DNA of 25,879 nucleotides from a virus, in IMG/VR virus record IMGVR_UViG_3300025771_000164, positions 1 to 25,879 of that record. One strand, 5' to 3'. Positions 1 through 7,307 of this stretch are shown here, piece after piece. The position numbers were made by a program, and so were the translations under genes. Numbering within the stretch: position 1 is the first letter of the stretch; each line of letters starts with the position of its first letter. The notes below the pieces were generated by a model that ran no database searches, was not told the DNA's origin, and saw nothing but the letters and a program-made list of their open reading frames with translations.

Positions 1-19
1 TTACTTTTTTTGTTGCCAT
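1..19 (-). CDS. possible start of the next gene (partial)
   Basis: An ATG at the last bases of the window opens a frame reading MATKKV that runs off the edge. Ala-Thr-Lys-Lys after the initiator is a common gene start, and tight overlap of this kind is the rule in this genome. Only six codons are visible, so no function can be suggested. It competes with the 23-residue frame on the same bases. Confidence 0.3.
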
Positions 20-72
20 GTTTCCAGGTATTGGTTTAGCCGTTCGACGTTTGCAAGTTGTGACTTCCGCAC
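1..72 (-). CDS. possible 23-residue ORF after the connector gene
   Basis: A short frame begins at a GTG one base after the stop of the connector gene and ends at a TAA that coincides with the window edge. It would encode 23 residues, charged and helix-prone, with the ending WQQKK. Nothing else supports it, and the start of another frame (MATKKV) overlaps it. It may be a tiny gene or only a spacer before the next one. Confidence 0.3.
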   Translation of the reverse strand: MRKSQLANVERLNQYLETWQQKK

Positions 73-73
73 C

Positions 74-646
74 TTATGGGCGGTAGTTAATGGCTTGCTT
101 AAAGGCTTTCCATTGGTTGCTTTCGGGGCGCTTGGGGTAGACATTTAGATTCTGAAAGTAGTTGCGTGTGGTTGGGTGTAGGTCGTCGTCAACGTTGGCT
201 TGGTATTGTGGGTACAACTCTTGGTTGTGACACAACCGCTCAATCAAACGCTCTCGGTAAAACATAGCCATGTCTTCCGCTCGGTCGAGCACCAACTTAA
301 TGTCTGCCATGCTTGCGTTGCCTCCCTGCTCGGAGTCGGGCAAAGAGACAGTGTTGTTGGCAAACCGAAGGCGGAGGCTATACCCCACCTCGACGAAGGC
401 AAATTGTGTAAGGGCGGGCAAGATGTAGTCAACCAACAAAGTCTTGTAAGCCGCGTTCGCGGGCAAGTCAATGTTGTTGTCAATGATAAGTTTCTTCAGG
501 TGGTCGTCCAGCTTGGTACCCAACACGGGCAAAATGTGTCGGTCTTGAGCCAACAAGATTTGAGGCTTCAAAAGGTCGTCGTCAACACTCGACCCAATAG
601 GGGTGTCACGCTTGAGCCTTGAGGTGCTTAAGTAAATCGTTGCCAT
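74..646 (-). CDS. head completion / connector protein, DUF6712-like
   Basis: This 190-residue protein resembles, from memory, the DUF6712-type proteins found after the portal gene in Bacteroidota phages. Shared features are an N-terminal 'FLT/YLS..LK' segment, a 'DDLLKPQILLAQDRHILPVLGTKL' helix-rich block near residues 22-46, a 'LLVDYILPAL' helix near residue 68, and an 'MAMFYRERLIERLCHNQELYPQY' block near residues 126-149. Proteins in this position usually act as head-tail adaptors that bind the portal ring; that role is inferred from position. The start codon overlaps the stop of the preceding gene as TAATG, which points to translational coupling. No membrane segment or signal peptide is visible. 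The family match is recalled, not computed. Confidence 0.68.
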   Translation of the reverse strand: MATIYLSTSRLKRDTPIGSSVDDDLLKPQILLAQDRHILPVLGTKLDDHLKKLIIDNNIDLPANAAYKTLLVDYILPALTQFAFVEVGYSLRLRFANNTVSLPDSEQGGNASMADIKLVLDRAEDMAMFYRERLIERLCHNQELYPQYQANVDDDLHPTTRNYFQNLNVYPKRPESNQWKAFKQAINYRP

Positions 647-885
647 TATCGGTATTGTTCCATGTTAATGTTCAAAGCCAAGTTGTGGTCACGGGCTAAA
701 GCCTTAACCGCATCCTTGACCTTCTCGGATTCAACCCACCTATTGCCTTCATATTGTACCGCGACACAACTATTTGCCCCGCGACCCACTTGCCAGATCG
801 ACATAGGAACTTGTGTGGTGCGCTCCAACTTGCGGGCAACCCCTCGCCACGACATGCCTTGCAGTAGGTATAGGTCGGTCATCAT
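646..885 (-). CDS. small hypothetical protein between portal and connector
   Basis: This 79-residue protein of unknown function has the visible blocks 'LLQGMSWRGVARKLERTTQVPMSIWQVGRG' and 'SEKVKDAVKALARDHNLALNI'. There are two consecutive ATG codons. The first makes an ATGA overlap with the portal stop, and the second starts one codon later (residue 2). The N-terminal block reads like a short helix-turn-helix, but the match is too weak for a DNA-binding call. Because it lies between portal and connector with overlaps on both sides, it is most likely a minor virion or head-assembly protein. One CCAGATC site lies inside the gene. Confidence 0.72.
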   Translation of the reverse strand: MMTDLYLLQGMSWRGVARKLERTTQVPMSIWQVGRGANSCVAVQYEGNRWVESEKVKDAVKALARDHNLALNINMEQYR

Positions 886-2894
886 TGCTTGTCTCGTGGG
901 GCTACGGCTTCTTCACCTTGTTGTACAACGTAGGGGTTATTGCCTACCGCATTCATCACATCATTGAAGCGTCCTTCGACAAGTTCGTTCCACTCTGCCA
1001 ACGCTTCGTCCAAATCCTCAAAAGTGTATTCTCCTTTGTCGTAGATGTAGATGCGACGCTTCCATCCATGTTGGCAATTCTTACCGCCAGCCCATTCGAA
1101 GATTGGGTAGGTTGAAGAACCCGCTTGTGCAAATTGCCCGTTCACTCCGTCGTCACTCATTTCTTGGATGTCCTCGTAGCGGTACTCAACTCCCGCGTCT
1201 GACAACTCCATCATCTCTACACAAAAGTCACGGCTTGCACCTTCGGGCGTGTCCTTGCTTGTCTTCTCGTAGGCGTAGCGTACCGCAAACAAGTAGCCTT
1301 TGGGACTGACAATCTCTCCCCACTCGCTAAATTCCTCGATGTTAGAGTAGTCTTCTAACCCGAAGTTTCTGCGGGTGTGCAAGCGGTGGTCAACCTTTGT
1401 GTCCGTCACGCTTTCCTCTTTGAGAAAAAAAAAGCGGTCGGTGTCGACGGGGGCATTCTTGTCCGCTAACCGCGTCAACCATTCCTCGCCTTGCTCGGTA
1501 GTGATGCGACCTTGGCGACTCAATTGAATGTCCGCTTCTTCTTCGGTGGTGTCTATTTCTTCTTGGGCTTCTTCTTCTTCTACAATTCCAATGGCGCTGA
1601 CACCCTCGGTAAACAATGCTTCGGCAACTTGAGGTGAGAATTGAAGCATCTGCACCAAGAAGACTTTGGCTTGTTCTTCGGTTAGGATGCCTTCTTGTAC
1701 CTTGACCAACACCTCCACCGCGCTTGCGATTTGTGCGCCATTGTACGAAGCATCCTTGTCTACTGCGGCTTCTTCCAAATTCATTTCCTCGACATACAAG
1801 AACGAGGCAGGTTGCAACTTCTTGAAGTGAAGGTCAAGGGTAATGCCCATCGCTGACAACATAGGGCGTAGACCACGGATGAATGTTTCTTGGAATGGGC
1901 GAATGACCAAGTTGTGGAACAACTCGTAGGCATCGCGCATCTCGTCCGCGTTGCTTCCAAAGCCCCCGCCTTCGCTACGCAAACCGAACAAGAGGGGCGA
2001 GGTCACGCGGTGTCCCGACAACACTTGCGTCACGATCTGTTCTGAATAGAAAGCGTAGGTCTTTTGCGGGTCACTCGGTTGGAAGGCTTCAAAGGTCGGT
2101 GCCTCGTCTGCACTGTCTGAATAGGTAATGAGAAACTTACCCGCGTTGCTTGCGCTCCCAAACTTGTCGTAGATAAGGCGCTCCAGCTTTTGGCGTTCCT
2201 CATCCGACGGCACCCCCGAACGGAAGTTTATGACCATAGAGGGAAACAAGCCGTTCTCAAGTGAGCTGGAATGGAAGTCAGCTACCTTCGCATCCGCGTC
2301 AATCCATGACAAGGAACCAATGTAGTCAGGCAATCCGTAGTAGAAGGACTGCGGGTTGTACAATTTGATTTGCACAATCTGACTTGCAGCCGTGCGGTCG
2401 GATGGCGTGAAGGCGGGAATGACTTGGGGAGGGTGTTGTGACACGTTCTCCCAATCGGTTGAATAGTAGAAGTGCGTCACCTCGTCCTCGTCATTGACCT
2501 TGCCAGATCGAATGTTCGCGCATGGCACATGGTGTACCTCGCTAATGGTTGTGCGGTCTTGTGACCAAATCACATTGAGGTAGCATTGACCATACAACTT
2601 GAGGTCAAAGGCACTACGCTTCAAACACGTCTCGTCACCAAACAAAACCTTCACCTTCAACCATTGGTCAATGTGTTGGTCTTTGTAGGTGGCATCCAAG
2701 CCGTGTCCAAAAATCATGTCCGCGACACCCTTGACAATAGCGTTGTGCATTCCGCTTCCAAGCATGAGGCTTTCCAAATAGAGGAACCACATGTTGTCCT
2801 CCCCCGCATCAATCCACTCGTGGCGATTGCTTTCTTCAAAGGTGGGGGTTGGTGTGCCCGCGTAGGGCATGACCGACATTTTAACTTTATCCAT
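882..2894 (-). CDS. portal protein with C-terminal extension
   Basis: This 670-residue protein would form the portal ring at the capsid vertex, where DNA enters and the tail attaches. The first ~430 residues have portal character: a helical N-terminus, 'YGQCYLNVIW' near residue 102, 'LYNPQSFYYGLPDYIGSLSWIDAD', and 'LSGHRVTSPLLFGLRSEGGGFGSNADEMRDAYELFHNLVIRPFQETF', the typical stem/wing region of Bacteroidota phage portals. An acidic Glu-rich linker follows near residues 440-460. The last ~180 residues form a separate domain with 'SRDFCVEMM', 'EDIQEMSDDGVN' and 'GGKNCQHGWKRRIY', a Cys/His-bearing module known in structural proteins of such phages. A T9 run at 1425-1433 (codons 488-490) could shift the frame by -1 and stop 11 codons later. 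The start overlaps the previous gene by 8 bases. Confidence 0.85.
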   Translation of the reverse strand: MDKVKMSVMPYAGTPTPTFEESNRHEWIDAGEDNMWFLYLESLMLGSGMHNAIVKGVADMIFGHGLDATYKDQHIDQWLKVKVLFGDETCLKRSAFDLKLYGQCYLNVIWSQDRTTISEVHHVPCANIRSGKVNDEDEVTHFYYSTDWENVSQHPPQVIPAFTPSDRTAASQIVQIKLYNPQSFYYGLPDYIGSLSWIDADAKVADFHSSSLENGLFPSMVINFRSGVPSDEERQKLERLIYDKFGSASNAGKFLITYSDSADEAPTFEAFQPSDPQKTYAFYSEQIVTQVLSGHRVTSPLLFGLRSEGGGFGSNADEMRDAYELFHNLVIRPFQETFIRGLRPMLSAMGITLDLHFKKLQPASFLYVEEMNLEEAAVDKDASYNGAQIASAVEVLVKVQEGILTEEQAKVFLVQMLQFSPQVAEALFTEGVSAIGIVEEEEAQEEIDTTEEEADIQLSRQGRITTEQGEEWLTRLADKNAPVDTDRFFFLKEESVTDTKVDHRLHTRRNFGLEDYSNIEEFSEWGEIVSPKGYLFAVRYAYEKTSKDTPEGASRDFCVEMMELSDAGVEYRYEDIQEMSDDGVNGQFAQAGSSTYPIFEWAGGKNCQHGWKRRIYIYDKGEYTFEDLDEALAEWNELVEGRFNDVMNAVGNNPYVVQQGEEAVAPRDKQ
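1390..1433 (-). other. possible slippage site in portal gene (T9 run and -1 frame tail)
   Basis: On the coding strand nine consecutive T residues occupy codons 488-490 (Phe-Phe-Phe). A -1 shift here continues through 11 sense codons (SQRGKRDGHKG) and stops at TGA at 1392-1390, giving a 501-residue product. That is close to the size of a plain portal and would lack the C-terminal Cys/His domain. Only two T9 runs occur on the coding strand in this window; the other is at the tail-chaperone junction. Whether slippage happens here is unproven. Confidence 0.35.
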
Positions 2895-3228
2895 CGTACA
2901 CTACGTCAGAGCTGGGGTTGGTTGAATAGGTGTTGTAGGGGCGTTCCTCAATAGGTGAGTCTGCATCGAACCGAAGGTACACCAAATGCCTACCCAAATC
3001 CACCGAAGGTTGAAACAGATCCATAGTGTACATACCCACGGGGTGGTCAATTGTGCTAATGTCAAACTTGACCGCACGACTATTGACGCTCAACGAGCTG
3101 GCTTGTTGTGTCGTTTGTTCCTTGGTTTCAAGGTTGGTAAGAATGCAGGTAAGGTCGTAAGCCTTGTCAAAGTCGGCAATGTAGATGCGGACTGTTTGGC
3201 GTAGGGCGTTGTGGATTAATTGCACCAT
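2887..3228 (-). CDS. small structural protein of unknown function
   Basis: This 113-residue protein is rich in beta-strand-like stretches ('TVRIYIADFDKAYDLTCILTNLETKEQTT', 'VNSRAVKFDIS', 'VGMYTMDLF', 'HLVYLRFDAD'), which suggests an immunoglobulin-like or beta-sandwich fold. Proteins of this look occur between capsid and tail genes in related phages, so I infer a minor virion role such as a neck or capsid-decoration protein. It is the first gene after a strong terminator, so the level at which it and the portal are transcribed may differ from that of the capsid gene upstream. Its stop overlaps the portal start by 8 bases. Confidence 0.72.
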   Translation of the reverse strand: MVQLIHNALRQTVRIYIADFDKAYDLTCILTNLETKEQTTQQASSLSVNSRAVKFDISTIDHPVGMYTMDLFQPSVDLGRHLVYLRFDADSPIEERPYNTYSTNPSSDVVYDG

Positions 3229-3253
3229 GTCATTCTACAATATAAACCAAACC

Positions 3254-3281
3254 AAAAAGGGGTAAGCCGAAGCCTACCCCC
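3254..3281 (-). terminator. rho-independent terminator with TTCG loop
   Basis: On the minus strand the arms GGGGTAGGC and GCTTACCCC pair over nine positions (one G-U) around a TTCG tetraloop, followed by TTTTT. It lies in the 78-base gap between the tail-tube gene and the next structural gene, the largest gap in the late region. It would end or attenuate transcripts from the scaffold, capsid and tube genes. Confidence 0.88.
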
Positions 3282-3306
3282 TTTCGTGTTCACTTGTTCA
3301 ACAAAC

Positions 3307-3909
3307 TTAAGGCGCTGGGTCAACCGCAATTTCCGAGGTTGAGTAGGCGGCAAATGGAGCCGAATTACAACCCGTCGTGCATGTTGTTGTAGGACCAACA
3401 AGTTCCATGAATGCGACAGTCTCACGACCCGTGAAAGTGATTTGCATTCCGTTCTTGTCGCCAAAGGCTTGTCCCGTGTCGATGCTACCGCCCGTCACGT
3501 CCATACCATTCTTTGCACCGAGCATAAGCAAGTTGCCTTGGTTGTCCTCAACAATGATTTGAGGTCGTCCGTAAGCCAACACGCGCAAGGTGTTTGCGTC
3601 CTCCAAAGTCAACTTAATAAAGTCGACAGTCAAGACTTGTTCAAAGAAGGTGGTGCCCGTTGAAGGGTCTGAATTTACACTAATCGAAAGGTTTGCCATC
3701 TCACGACGTAGGGCAAAGTAGTACACTTCAAACGCGGCAGCCGTCACTCCGTCATTGTACGCAGAGATGTCACTAATCTCGTTGTCTGCGGAGATAGCCG
3801 TTGTCGTGTTGTTGTACCACTCGTCGTAGTTGTGGATGTAGATACCCTTAATGCCACCCGTTGCATCTTTGCAACTCGTGGCGCGTCCTGCTGAAATATC
3901 ACACGGCAT
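3307..3909 (-). CDS. putative major tail tube protein
   Basis: This 200-residue protein directly follows the major capsid gene with a 19-base spacer. It begins 'MPCDISAGRATSCKDATGGIKGIYI' and carries the blocks 'TTFFEQVLTVDFIKLT', 'RVLAYGRPQIIVEDNQGN', 'GMDVTGGSIDTGQAFGDKNG' and 'ITFTGRE', a pattern I associate with abundant tail proteins of Bacteroidota phages. The even beta-strand spacing fits a tail-tube fold. It contains CxxG/Cys pairs at both ends (Cys3, Cys13 and a 'TTTCTTGC' stretch), which might form disulphides in the virion. Position next to the capsid gene, before a strong terminator, suits a high-copy structural protein. A capsid decoration role cannot be excluded. Confidence 0.6.
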   Translation of the reverse strand: MPCDISAGRATSCKDATGGIKGIYIHNYDEWYNNTTTAISADNEISDISAYNDGVTAAAFEVYYFALRREMANLSISVNSDPSTGTTFFEQVLTVDFIKLTLEDANTLRVLAYGRPQIIVEDNQGNLLMLGAKNGMDVTGGSIDTGQAFGDKNGMQITFTGRETVAFMELVGPTTTCTTGCNSAPFAAYSTSEIAVDPAP

Positions 3910-3928
3910 GATGCAATGGTTTTAAGGG

Positions 3929-4957
3929 TTAAAATGTTTTACCTACAATCGCGTCCGCAGGGGTTCCCGCGACAGTTCCCAATCCAAACTGCATGACCAC
4001 CCGCACGTTGTCGGAGCCATCGTATTGGTACACGGGAATGTATTGAACGCTTGAGAAGTCAGTCATGAGGTTTGAACCCACGACCAAGTTTTCAGATTGA
4101 GCCAAAACAATAGCGTCATCAAACATACCTGGACATTCGGCAATTGCGATACCCAAGAAGTTCAATTGTCCGAACGCTTGGTTAGTCACTTGGGCGTTGT
4201 AACCCGTACCTACGGAGTCGCCCGTAGTCAAGGCAGAACCACCCGCAGTAGCCAACGCTTGGCGGTACAACGCGGCAGTCTTGTTGGACACGAAGAACTT
4301 CAGGTCGGGCTTGTTCAAGATAGCTGACTTATTAGATGCGGCTTTTTGGTAAACCAAACCAAGTTGGGCAATGACGTTTCCAGCCGTCATTGAAGTAATG
4401 GCTTGAGTCGTCGCGCTTGCCAAAGAAGACGCGGCAAGACCTGCGGCATCAAACGTCCCGTCGTTTGACAAGAAACCTGCACCGCCAACGGAGCCTCCGC
4501 GCCAGATCAAATCTTCAACGCCTTCAGCCGTCTTCGCGGCTACTTGCTCAATTACGAAGTTCCGAATCTCATTGCTACCCCAATCGGTAGTAGCACGGGC
4601 ACCACGTTGTGACACCCAAGAAGGGAGCAACGTGCCACGGCACAATTCTTCGTTGACCTTCAAGTCAGTAAGCGTCAACACGCTCTCGCTCAAGGTGACG
4701 CTATTGCCGTCTGCAAAGTCACACCCTGCGGCTTGGATAACGTCATTAGCAACGGACGTAGATTGAATGACGGCTTTGTTTGTGATGCCGTCAATGGTGC
4801 GGACATAGTTGTTAGCCAAAGTCTCACCCGACTTTACTGCGGGTGCAATGAATGGCAACGCCAAATCCCCTGCATAGCTTGGGCTTGAGGGGTTGGCAAA
4901 GTTAGGATTCGCAAACGCCCGACGACGTGTGCGGTTCAAGGAGCGGTAACGGCTCAT
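3929..4957 (-). CDS. major capsid protein
   Basis: This 342-residue protein is expected to be the HK97-fold shell subunit. Supporting blocks are 'AGDLALPFIAPAVKSGETLANNYVRTIDGITNKAVIQ' (residues ~29-65), 'TDLKVNEELCRGTLLPSW', a helical 'EIRNFVIEQVAAKTAEGVEDLIWRGG' (spine helix region), 'FFVSNKTAALYRQAL' and 'GQLNFLGIAIAECPGMFDDAIVLAQSENLVVGSNL' (A-domain strands). The Arg-rich start (RYRSLNRTRRRAF) may face the DNA or interact with the scaffold. It overlaps the scaffold-like gene by ATGA. Low Lys, high Ala/Gly/Asn/Thr composition is typical of capsid shells. There is no obvious separate N-terminal delta domain, which fits with a separate scaffold gene upstream. Confidence 0.86.
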   Translation of the reverse strand: MSRYRSLNRTRRRAFANPNFANPSSPSYAGDLALPFIAPAVKSGETLANNYVRTIDGITNKAVIQSTSVANDVIQAAGCDFADGNSVTLSESVLTLTDLKVNEELCRGTLLPSWVSQRGARATTDWGSNEIRNFVIEQVAAKTAEGVEDLIWRGGSVGGAGFLSNDGTFDAAGLAASSLASATTQAITSMTAGNVIAQLGLVYQKAASNKSAILNKPDLKFFVSNKTAALYRQALATAGGSALTTGDSVGTGYNAQVTNQAFGQLNFLGIAIAECPGMFDDAIVLAQSENLVVGSNLMTDFSSVQYIPVYQYDGSDNVRVVMQFGLGTVAGTPADAIVGKTF

Positions 4958-5517
4958 TTCAAAAGGGTTTTCATCATGTTGGAAACACGCTCTTTCACAC
5001 TTGAGCCTTCGGCTTTAAGGGAACCCAGAGCGATAGGGTTTGCTTTGTAAGGGTTGGCACTCAACTTTTGTGCTGCGGGTGCCTTACCCAACGCATTCAT
5101 CTCGCGCTTCATTTGCGCGATCTGGCGACGCTGACGAGCAATGGTGCGTTCCTCACGGCTCATCTCGGTGCGACGGCTACGCGATGGGCGACGTGAAGGG
5201 CGACCTTCCGCGCTAAAGCGTGAGCGTCCACGACGTGACATGCGAGAGCGTGAGCGTCCACCCGACATGCGGGACTTGCGACCACGGCTCATGCGGGCAC
5301 GACCGCGCTGACGTGAAGCCTCTACTGCGGTAGGTTCCTCTGCGGGAGCCTCTGCGGGTTCGGCAGCAATCAAATCCATAGCCATTTGGTGTACGGCTTC
5401 GGCTTGTTCAGCACTCAAGCCCATGGCGGTAAGTGCCTCGACCAACGCGGTTGCGGGGTCGGTAGCGGGTGCCGCCTCTGCGGGTGCCGCTTCTTCTTCA
5501 AATTTTCTTTTGAACAT
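4954..5517 (-). CDS. scaffold-like protein with Arg/Ser-rich centre
   Basis: This 187-residue protein is encoded immediately before the capsid gene with a 4-base overlap, the normal place of a scaffold. Residues ~1-65 are Ala/Glu/Pro-rich and acidic. Residues ~68-125 are an Arg/Ser/Gly tract with repeated 'RMS', 'RSR' and 'RRPSR' units. Residues ~118-145 form a charged helix ('REERTIARQRRQIAQMKREMNAL'), and the C-terminus is basic ('VKERVSNMMKTLLK'). Acidic head, coiled helix and basic tail are usual in scaffolds, where the tail docks onto the capsid protein. The protamine-like centre is not usual and could bind DNA or the neighbouring acidic proteins. Function is inferred from position and layout only. 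Confidence 0.6.
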   Translation of the reverse strand: MFKRKFEEEAAPAEAAPATDPATALVEALTAMGLSAEQAEAVHQMAMDLIAAEPAEAPAEEPTAVEASRQRGRARMSRGRKSRMSGGRSRSRMSRRGRSRFSAEGRPSRRPSRSRRTEMSREERTIARQRRQIAQMKREMNALGKAPAAQKLSANPYKANPIALGSLKAEGSSVKERVSNMMKTLLK

Positions 5518-5536
5518 AGGGGTTAATTAAAAAGGT

Positions 5537-6259
5537 TTATGCGTTTGCGAACCACAACACGGGGTTGTTGCTTGGTCCGTGTTGGGTGTATTCGTAGGAC
5601 AAGTCGCGTTGAAACGCCTTCATGTCCATGTAGTTTACAAGTTTGTCTCCAAGGACTGTCGCAGGGTCTTCGCCAAACAATGCCCACTCACCCACATAGG
5701 CATCGCCTTGGTCCACAATTTCGTTGTACGCTTCTTCGTACTCTGGCGAGTCAACGTCATATTCGTCTTCAAGGATGAGGTCAATGTCGCCACTAACACG
5801 AACGTCATGTCCAAAGTCCTCGTAGCTGAAGTATTGTTCAATCGTTTCTTGACCGACAATTTCTTCTTCAACCAAGTGCCATGCCCATTCTTCCAAAGTC
5901 CATTGACCCATTACATGTCGGTCAAGGACGTTAGTGATGTCGTCGTCAATGTCTCCGTAGCCTTCGTCGTCAAGCATGGACAACACATCGCCTACATCCC
6001 AACCCCACAAGTCGGCAGCTTCTTCCGCTTGCATTACCCCGTCAAATACGGCTTCGGTAACTCCGTCGTCTTGAACGGGCAACCAACCAGGGTAGTCTAC
6101 CGCTTCCCATTCGTCTGCACCCAATTCTTCAATCCGCGTGTTCCACTCGTCGCGGTAATCGTCGTAGTCGCTGAATGACCAAGGTTGAATACTAATGTCC
6201 GTTTGTTCTCCATTGAGAAGATACAATCGGTGCCAAATCACAATGTCTTTTGCTTGCAT
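5537..6259 (-). CDS. ArdA-like antirestriction protein (DNA mimic)
   Basis: This 240-residue, extremely acidic protein has about 60 Asp/Glu against about 9 Lys/Arg. ArdA proteins imitate B-form DNA and block type I restriction enzymes. ArdA-like signs are an N-terminal 'FSDYDDYRDEWNTRIEELGADEWEAVDYPGW' block (residues ~29-59), 'ADLWGWDVGDVLSMLDD', and two related late blocks, 'EEWAWHLVEEEIVG..QYFSYEDFGHDVRVSGD' (~122-157) and 'LGDKLVNYMDMKAFQRDLSYEY' (~204-225). The (Y/F)x(D/S)Y/MxAFxRDL pattern is a familiar ArdA ending. Usual ArdA proteins are about 165-170 residues, so this one is longer. It ends a run of small acidic genes and sits just before the scaffold gene. The family call is from recalled patterns and should be treated as probable. 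Confidence 0.6.
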   Translation of the reverse strand: MQAKDIVIWHRLYLLNGEQTDISIQPWSFSDYDDYRDEWNTRIEELGADEWEAVDYPGWLPVQDDGVTEAVFDGVMQAEEAADLWGWDVGDVLSMLDDEGYGDIDDDITNVLDRHVMGQWTLEEWAWHLVEEEIVGQETIEQYFSYEDFGHDVRVSGDIDLILEDEYDVDSPEYEEAYNEIVDQGDAYVGEWALFGEDPATVLGDKLVNYMDMKAFQRDLSYEYTQHGPSNNPVLWFANA

Positions 6260-6525
6260 TATCCGTAAGGTTCAAAGTAAAATTCGTTGCCGTCCAGATC
6301 CACAAGCCATCCCCACCACGACTCACTCCATAGGTCGTAGTTGTATTGGATGCGGTCTTTTGGCTCATTCATTTCAATCACGACGTGGGGCGGGTTCTTT
6401 CCGTCACCCTCGAAGACTTCGACAATTTCCATGTCCAATTGTGCATCGTACTTATTGTCTTCAATAAGTTCCTCCATTGCTTCAATGAAGTCAGATGTCT
6501 TGAAGTGTCGTTCCCAACCTTGCAT
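6259..6525 (-). CDS. small acidic protein of unknown function
   Basis: This 88-residue protein has about 22 acidic and 6 basic residues, with many aromatics ('DLWSESWWGWLVDLDGNEFYFEPYG' near the C-terminus). A helix 'FIEAMEELIEDNKYD' is followed by strand-like 'DMEIVEVFEG' and 'HVVIEMNE'. The start overlaps the stop of the gene before it (TGATG) and its stop overlaps the ArdA-like gene start, so the three are translationally coupled. I do not recognise a family. Charge and position suggest an anti-defence or DNA-mimic role, which is inference. Confidence 0.72.
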   Translation of the reverse strand: MQGWERHFKTSDFIEAMEELIEDNKYDAQLDMEIVEVFEGDGKNPPHVVIEMNEPKDRIQYNYDLWSESWWGWLVDLDGNEFYFEPYG

Positions 6526-6746
6526 CAGTCAAGGATTTGAACTTTTACCATGCCGTTGTACTCGGACACTTGAACCGCATGCCAATCGCTTGCGATGTCG
6601 TACACGTCGTCCAAGGTCTCGTCGTCGGCACCGCCATAAGTTGTAGAGAAGTACAAGCAAGGGTAGCCCCCATTGTATTCTAATTCTTCGAAAAACAAGC
6701 CGTAGTATTCCAGCTCATCCACCAAGTCTTGGTATTGGTTTTTCAT
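6525..6746 (-). CDS. small acidic protein of unknown function (cassette 5)
   Basis: This 73-residue protein has about 16 Asp/Glu, two Lys and no Arg. The visible layout is a helix ('QDLVDELEYYGLFFEELEY'), a strand ('YPCLYFSTTYGG'), a second acidic helix ('DETLDDVYDIASDW') and a strand pair ('AVQVSEYNGMVKVQIL'). The translation start is fixed by the shared leader TAAACCACAACGATATG, whose TAA is the stop of the preceding gene. It is the last gene carrying that leader. No recognised family. Confidence 0.75.
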   Translation of the reverse strand: MKNQYQDLVDELEYYGLFFEELEYNGGYPCLYFSTTYGGADDETLDDVYDIASDWHAVQVSEYNGMVKVQILD

Positions 6747-6757
6747 ATCGTTGTGGT

Positions 6758-7027
6758 TTACAATAAGGTGAATATGAAGTCGACATATCCATCTCCCGTT
6801 GACGCGTGAATTATATCCGCTCCCAAATCATCGGCAAGGTCTTGCGCATAAAAAAGAACGTCCTCCTCATTGCCACGAACAACACTTGTGCGCACCTCCA
6901 CATCTACATCGCTGTCAACAACCAAGTCGTCATATCCAAGAATTGATGGGTGTTCTTGGTACGCGTCAAAGAAACGTTTTTGAACGGGGTTTAATGCCCC
7001 GTACTCTCTACTGCCATATCCATACAT
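6758..7027 (-). CDS. small acidic protein of unknown function (cassette 4)
   Basis: This 89-residue protein has about 18 acidic and 5 basic residues. After 'NPVQKRFFDAYQEHPSILGYDDLVV' come a strand 'DVDVEVRTSVVRG', a helix 'NEEDVLFYAQDLADDLGADII' and a strand pair ending 'DGYVDFIFTLL'. The second half is similar in layout and some residues (G-x-E-x-D, then D-I-[IV], then D-G-Y) to the protein at 7517-7777. The start is set by the shared leader, and the gene begins 11 bases after the previous stop. Confidence 0.75.
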   Translation of the reverse strand: MYGYGSREYGALNPVQKRFFDAYQEHPSILGYDDLVVDSDVDVEVRTSVVRGNEEDVLFYAQDLADDLGADIIHASTGDGYVDFIFTLL

Positions 7028-7038
7028 ATCGTTGTGGT

Positions 7039-7296
7039 TTAGCCGAAGGACACTACGTCAAGCAACTCGTAAAGCATATTGTCAAGCAATGACTTTGCCT
7101 CACCTCGTGCGCCCCCGAAGATGTCAATGCGAATTTCTCGCAACACCTCTTGAAACTCCCGCTCGTCGTAGGTGTCGTCGATTGCATCCAAAACCATTTC
7201 GACCGCCTCATCAAATGCTCCGCTGGTGTTAATGCCCATTCGGTCTGCATCGTCCAAGTAGCTAATCACTACGTCCTCAAGTTTGTTGTAATTCAT
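7039..7296 (-). CDS. small acidic protein of unknown function (cassette 3)
   Basis: This 85-residue, mostly helical protein has about 21 acidic and 7 basic residues. Segments 'LEDVVISYLDDADRMGINT', 'AFDEAVEMVLDAIDDTYDEREFQEVLREIRIDIFG' and 'AKSLLDNMLYELLDVV' look like three helices. It differs in fold from the strand-helix-strand neighbours, so the shared leader is not simply due to gene duplication. The start follows the shared leader, 11 bases after the preceding stop. No recognised family. Confidence 0.75.
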   Translation of the reverse strand: MNYNKLEDVVISYLDDADRMGINTSGAFDEAVEMVLDAIDDTYDEREFQEVLREIRIDIFGGARGEAKSLLDNMLYELLDVVSFG

Positions 7297-7307
7297 ATCG
7301 TTGTGGT

